Assembly: GCF_003628125.1 (NCBI RefSeq) | Contig: NZ_RBZU01000013.1 | Coordinates: 124,001 to 188,000, forward strand | Length of the DNA stretch: 64,000 bases | Direction of reading: 5' to 3' | Source of the DNA: Pararobbsia silviterrae | GTDB taxonomy: Bacteria > Pseudomonadota > Gammaproteobacteria > Burkholderiales > Burkholderiaceae | Part shown: piece by piece, positions 60,091 through 64,000 of the stretch | Layout of the letters: the number at the start of each line of letters is the position of its first letter | Numbering within the stretch: position 1 is the stretch's first letter | Notes under the pieces: generated by a model | Told to the model about the DNA's origin: nothing | Databases searched by the model: none | Seen by the model: the letters and a program-made list of their open reading frames with translations, nothing else | Position numbers and translations under genes: made by a program

Positions 60091-60568
60091 GACGACTCCA
60101 GTAGGTGGCCACCCGTGCATTACGGCATTCAAGCTTGAAACTTGAACCATCCAGAGGGCGAACCGCGATCTGACACCCCCATTCCAAGGCAGGTCAAAAT
60201 TGCACACACGGCCGTCGAGTTGATTCGGAGCAAATTGCTTGGCGCGAGGGGCGAGGCAATCGGCCTGCACTCGGACGGCTGTGCGTATTGGGTACAACCG
60301 CAACGCAGTGGCTGCGACGGTGTCCCACGCGTTGCACTCAGTCCAAACAGGTCGCCAGGTCGGGGGCAATAATAGATCGTGACGAAGCAGCACACGGTGA
60401 GTCGTGTCGGTAACCCTGCCAGTCACACCTCATCCGACTCGACGAACGCGGGGTGGTCACTTTCGTGCAGGCCGTGATGTCTTTATCTTGCGAGCCCGGG
60501 TCACCGGGCCGCCGTAGCCTCAAACATCGGTAGGCGCCACGACGACCGGCGCTCGAATACCGTACGCC
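60091..60568. other. Intergenic region upstream of the chemoreceptor gene
   Basis: About 480 bases, less GC-rich than average. I looked for a flagellar sigma-28-type promoter and saw no convincing one. An open frame in phase with the chemoreceptor continues upstream to 60426 but its translation has no membrane or domain character. Confidence 0.45.
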
Positions 60569-62488
60569 TCAGACGCGAGCAGGCGCCTCGAATGCCTCGA
60601 GTGCCTCGCGAACGCGCTGGACGACGTGACCCCATCCTTCGCCGATACCCTGACGGAACAGGCGCGCTGACGGATACCACGGGCTGTCGGTGCGATCGTG
60701 TTGCCAGCGCCAGTCGGGAACTGCGGGCAGCAACACCCACACGGGCTTGCCGAGCGCGCCCGAGAGATGGGCGAGCGAAGTGTCGACCGTGATCACGAGA
60801 TCCAGATTGTCGACGAGCGCCGCTGTTTCGGCGAAGTCGGTTAGCGCTTCGCCGAAATGAACGATCTCGGGGTGCGCAGCGAGCGTGGCGTGATCGTCCG
60901 CGCGCATATCTTTCTGCACGATGAAGAGATCACCAAACTCAGTCAGCGAAGCCAGCGTGGCGAGGTCGATTGACCGCTCGAGATCACCCTTGTGCTTGGG
61001 ATTTCCGGTGCACGCCAGACCGATCCGCAGTCTGCCTTTCAATCCGCCGAGCCGGGCAGCCCAGGACTGAACTCGAGTCGGATCGGTCTTGAGGTAGCGC
61101 GGCGCAAACGGAATCGTATCTTCGGCAGTTGCAAATGCGAGCGGAAGGCTCATCAGCGGGGTCGCAAAGTCGCATTCGGGCGCTCGTTCGTCGGATCCGA
61201 TCACGTAGGCCATGCCCTTGAAACTTTCCGCCATCAAACGTTTCAACGCCGGTTGCACTTCGAGCACGACTGCCGCGCCCAGAGCGGCGACCATGATCGC
61301 GTAGCGGCTGAACTGGATCGTGTCGCCGAGCCCTTGTTCTTGCCAGAGCACGATGCGTTTTCCGCGCAGATCCTCGTGGCCGAGCCAGAGCTTCAGGTGG
61401 CGGTGACGCGGTGTGCCGAAGCGATTCATCAGCCATCTGACCTGATACCGTTCCCAACCCGATTCGTAGCTGCCGGCGCGCAGGTCGAGCAGCGCGGCGT
61501 TCCAGCGCGCAGCGGGCGATTCGGGGCCCAGCGCCACCGCCCGGTCCGACGCAGCCTTCGCCTCGGTGCGCCTGCCGAGGGCTTCGAGGGCATTCGCCAT
61601 ATTGATCCACGCGGCAATGAAGCCGGGATCGATCGCGAGTGCCTGCTCGAATGATTTCAACGCTTCACCGGGGTGGCGCAGGGCGACGAGCAGGTTGCCC
61701 CGGTTGTTCAGCGCGTGTTTGTTGCCGGAATCGATCGACAGCGCGCGCTCGATACCTTGGAGCGCTTCGATGTTGCGGCGTGCCTGCGAGAGCGTCGACG
61801 CGCGACCGAGTATGGCGTTCATATGATTCGGATCGACGGCGAGCACGTGGTCATAGCATGCCATCGCCTGATCGATCTGATCGAGAAGTCGGAGTGCTTC
61901 ACCGCGATGGCTGATCGCGCTCAGACTCGCGGGGTCGATCGCAATCGCCTTGTCGAAGCTCGACAGGGCGTCGTGGGGGCACTCGAGCGCGATCTGCGTG
62001 ATGCCGCGTTCGATCCAGGCGATAAAGCAGCGCGGGTCGACTTCGATGGCGCGGTCCATACCTGCTATCGCTTCGTGCAACTGTCCGAGTCGCCTGAGTG
62101 CGATGCCGAGCATCACGTGGGCGAGCGGGGCGCAAGGTTCGATCGCAATCGTTTCGCGCAGTCGCGCCACGGCATTTTCCGGCCGCGCCAGGCTGAGCAG
62201 GCACAGACATGATTGATAGAGCGCGCGTGTGTTCCGTGGCTGCGCGGCCAGTATCGTTTCGTACACCGCCAGCGCCTGTTCGAATTCACCTTGTGCTTCG
62301 AGGCGCAGTGCGGTGTCGAATAGGTCTGACCGTGCTGCGTCCGTTGGTTGACTTTCGGGAAGCTTACGCGCACCGGGCGCGGGTCGGGCATCGGCCGCTG
62401 TCAAACCGTCGTGGTCAGGCGCCATGGAAGCTTCGCTTGCTGGGGCGACGACGCGGGGTTCGTTTTGCTGAGTGCGGCTGTCGGACAT
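60569..62488 (-). CDS. TPR protein with C-terminal GT-B/glycosyltransferase-9-like domain
   Basis: This 639-residue protein begins with about 55 hydrophilic residues. Roughly nine TPR repeats follow (FDTALRLEAQGEFEQALAVY, ALKSFEQALAIDPGFIAAWI and similar). The C-terminal domain of about 270 residues contains WERYQVRW, IVLWQEQGLGDTIQFSRY, RIGLACTGNPKHKGDLERSI, and VITVDTSLAHLSGALGKPVW with VPDWRWQHDRTDSPWYPSAR. This is the TPR-glycosyltransferase family common in proteobacteria, thought to modify proteins such as flagellin or adhesins. Location next to a chemoreceptor would fit flagellar modification, but this is inference. Confidence 0.87.
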   Translation of the reverse strand: MSDSRTQQNEPRVVAPASEASMAPDHDGLTAADARPAPGARKLPESQPTDAARSDLFDTALRLEAQGEFEQALAVYETILAAQPRNTRALYQSCLCLLSLARPENAVARLRETIAIEPCAPLAHVMLGIALRRLGQLHEAIAGMDRAIEVDPRCFIAWIERGITQIALECPHDALSSFDKAIAIDPASLSAISHRGEALRLLDQIDQAMACYDHVLAVDPNHMNAILGRASTLSQARRNIEALQGIERALSIDSGNKHALNNRGNLLVALRHPGEALKSFEQALAIDPGFIAAWINMANALEALGRRTEAKAASDRAVALGPESPAARWNAALLDLRAGSYESGWERYQVRWLMNRFGTPRHRHLKLWLGHEDLRGKRIVLWQEQGLGDTIQFSRYAIMVAALGAAVVLEVQPALKRLMAESFKGMAYVIGSDERAPECDFATPLMSLPLAFATAEDTIPFAPRYLKTDPTRVQSWAARLGGLKGRLRIGLACTGNPKHKGDLERSIDLATLASLTEFGDLFIVQKDMRADDHATLAAHPEIVHFGEALTDFAETAALVDNLDLVITVDTSLAHLSGALGKPVWVLLPAVPDWRWQHDRTDSPWYPSARLFRQGIGEGWGHVVQRVREALEAFEAPARV

Positions 62489-63291
62489 GAGGCCAGATTG
62501 TTAGGTGACGTCAAACGGAGTGTCGGCGAACGCAGTGACGGCGGAAAGCGACCTCAATTATCCAATGCTTCGGCGTTTTGCCGCGTGTCTCTTGCGAAGT
62601 GTTCCTTTTCGCGCCGGGTATTCGTGCTTCACCCCCGCGCAGCGCGTGATGGGCATGCCGTTAGTCAAACGCCATAGTTTGGCCGCGCGCCTGAGCCTCG
62701 AGATGTCCACGCTTCGCATGCGTCCTCGTTGAGCTCAACAACAGTCATTCGTTGGCGTGCGTACGAGCGACTACTTGTGGCCGATCTCGGTCCGACGCGA
62801 CCGATACAAGTCGACCCTCATGAGACGCTCGGTCAACGGTGGCGTTTATCCGCTCTCTAACGGCTCGGGAACGTTCGCGCCCGGCGAGCCGCCAATCCCC
62901 ATGCACGCCCCTCGTACACTTCGACGGCGGAGGCGCGCGTTCAGCGCAGCACGTTCCGTGATTTTTCTTCGATGCGAAGGCATCCGACATACAGGTGCCG
63001 CGTTGTCCCTTCGACAATGTCTCTTGCACGCAGGATGGGAGCTTCGCCTGTGTATGCGGGTATGGGCGTGACGTCCCACTCACACGAACGTCGACGATGA
63101 TGCTTTGTTGACTCGACTTCCACACGCTCAGATTCCGTAGTGACGGGGAAGTTACGCCCGATCACGAGGGAGTCGAAAATCCACGTCAGACGGACGTAAA
63201 CGTTAGTAAAAGATCGAAACAGAAGTGCCACGCCACCGTCACCGACAGCGCAAAGAATCCAGCTCTTTCATAAAAAGAAACACAAAAAGAG
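62489..63291. other. Gene-poor stretch of about 800 bases
   Basis: No confident gene is present. Short frames occur on both strands; only the 63231-62941 minus-strand frame looks somewhat protein-like and is listed separately. The stretch may hold degraded gene remnants. Confidence 0.4.
62941..63231 (-). CDS. Hypothetical small protein, possibly a remnant
   Basis: A 96-residue frame starting at a GTG translates to a protein-like sequence (MALLFRSFTNVYVRLTWIFD ... WDVTPIPAYTGEAPIL ... GTTRHLYVGCLRIEEKS) with a plausible mix of residues. It has no good ribosome site and no family that I recognise. It is divergent from the lipoprotein gene at 63292. It could be an intact small gene, a decayed one, or chance. 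Confidence 0.28.
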   Translation of the reverse strand: MALLFRSFTNVYVRLTWIFDSLVIGRNFPVTTESERVEVESTKHHRRRSCEWDVTPIPAYTGEAPILRARDIVEGTTRHLYVGCLRIEEKSRNVLR

Positions 63292-64000
63292 ATGAATTCC
63301 TACCCTGCTTCTCCAGTAGTGCTCGGTTCGATCCTCGCGGCTGCATGTCTGGTGGCGGCGTGTGGCGGGTCTTCCTCGTCGCCTTCATCGACTCAGTCGG
63401 CGCCGAGTTCGTTCGCCGCGGGAAACCTCGTGGTGGCTCGTTCGGTTTATAACTCCTCGCTGGTCGTCAATGGCGCGCTGCCCTACAACGGCAATGAGAC
63501 GACGCCCGCAGTATCGACCGTGACCGCGGTGTCGCCCGGCACCTTTCCGAACGTTTTCACCAACGATGCAAACGATGCGGACTTCGGTGTCACGACCGAC
63601 ATGTATCTCGATCAATGGACACCGACGGGAACCAGCGCGTCGCAGTCTTTGAACGTGACCGCAACCGCTGCAGCGGCATCCGTGCCAGAGAATTTCACGG
63701 TGAGTTTCGCCTCCCAATCCGGCATGGGCTTGAATGTGTCGCAGGACGGAAAGTCGCTGGTGTTCATGGGCTATAACTCGCCGATCAACCAACTCGACGT
63801 GTCCAACTCGAATACGCCCGACGTGGTGGATCCGACCAATCCCGACTTTCAGACTGCAACATATCGCACCGTCGCGCAGCTGAATTTCTCAACTGGCGCA
63901 TTGTCGTTCACGCATACCGATGCCTATAGCGGCGACGATGCTCGGTCTGCGACGTTGGCGAATGGCATGTTCTACATGGTCGGCGCGGCGGGCAACTCAG
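63292..64000 (+). CDS. Exported lipoprotein, N-terminal part (runs off the right edge)
   Basis: The frame opens with MNSYPASPVVLGSILAACLV, then AACGGSSSSP, a signal helix with lipobox LVAAC and a Ser-rich linker. At least 236 residues are present with no stop at the window edge. The mature part is rich in Thr, Asn, Ser and Asp and in strand-like segments (NFTVSFASQSGMGLNVSQDG, KSLVFMGY, LNFSTGALSFTHTDAYSG), including repeated blade-like pieces that suggest a beta-propeller or large beta-rich surface protein. An AAAAAGAG-rich leader precedes the ATG. Function is unknown. Confidence 0.8.
   Translation, partial: MNSYPASPVVLGSILAAACLVAACGGSSSSPSSTQSAPSSFAAGNLVVARSVYNSSLVVNGALPYNGNETTPAVSTVTAVSPGTFPNVFTNDANDADFGVTTDMYLDQWTPTGTSASQSLNVTATAAAASVPENFTVSFASQSGMGLNVSQDGKSLVFMGYNSPINQLDVSNSNTPDVVDPTNPDFQTATYRTVAQLNFSTGALSFTHTDAYSGDDARSATLANGMFYMVGAAGNS

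Noticed and set aside
60091-60426. A 112-residue N-terminal extension of the chemoreceptor
   Set aside because: The extension is not membrane- or domain-like, and a good ribosome site precedes the internal ATG at 60090, from which a normal receptor starts.
62745-63125. A 126-codon minus-strand frame
   Set aside because: It has a composition of Arg, Ser and His typical of non-coding high-GC DNA and no ribosome site.

Overview
The window looks like chromosomal DNA from a high-GC beta-proteobacterium of the Burkholderiaceae (Burkholderia sensu lato or a close relative such as Robbsia). The support is a DUF3331 protein (a family I know mainly from Burkholderia), a 16-strand-type Burkholderiales porin, the strong G/C third-position bias, and a large number of LysR, IclR, AraC, HxlR and TetR regulators beside catabolic genes. 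No rRNA, tRNA, CRISPR array, phage or intact insertion sequence was seen.

Layout. 1-1.2 kb: the start of a catechol 2,3-dioxygenase gene, divergent from a BenM/CatR-type LysR gene, with an ATAC-N7-GTAT operator between them. 1.2-3.8 kb: a DUF3331 protein and a PoxB-type pyruvate oxidase. 3.8-7.5 kb: a sugar-binding protein, a Cache-type histidine kinase and a NarL-type response regulator in one transcription unit. 7.7-10.5 kb: a winged-helix/AAA regulator that lacks the usual C-terminal half, then a catalase-like protein. 10.6-17.4 kb: an efflux operon with the order luxR-ytcA-mdtN-mdtO-mdtP. 17.6-23.5 kb: a bacterial ionotropic-glutamate-receptor-like channel, a Crp/Fnr regulator with a matching palindrome on each side, and a DUF1254 / beta-barrel / DUF1254 cluster. 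23.5-28.5 kb: an AraC regulator divergent from an EthA-type flavin monooxygenase and a translationally overlapping alpha/beta hydrolase, then a porin. 28.8-31 kb: TetR, HxlR, tautomerase and SRPBCC genes.

31-41 kb is an aromatic-catabolism island bracketed by two paralogous IclR regulators. It contains a flavin aromatic hydroxylase, a short VOC (extradiol-type) dioxygenase, a fumarylacetoacetate-hydrolase-family enzyme, an SDR, a quinone oxidoreductase and two MFS importers. Two AT-rich divergent promoter regions share an 11-base motif. 41-45.2 kb encodes three consecutive exported proteins of unknown function, two of which share a domain; this is the least explained system in the window. 45.7-47.9 kb: a YdeI-family protein, a CAP-domain lipoprotein and a 13-bp minisatellite. 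47.9-53.7 kb is a mevalonate-utilisation locus: class II HMG-CoA reductase and HMG-CoA lyase, a small membrane protein and a TctA-type permease, divergent from a MocR regulator with repeated TGTACC half-sites.

From about 54.8 kb the non-coding DNA becomes visibly less GC-rich and genes are spaced more loosely: LysR with a divergent DHA2-type MFS pump, a small lipoprotein, a Cache-type chemoreceptor, a TPR-glycosyltransferase, a gene-poor stretch, and the start of a large exported lipoprotein that runs off the right edge.
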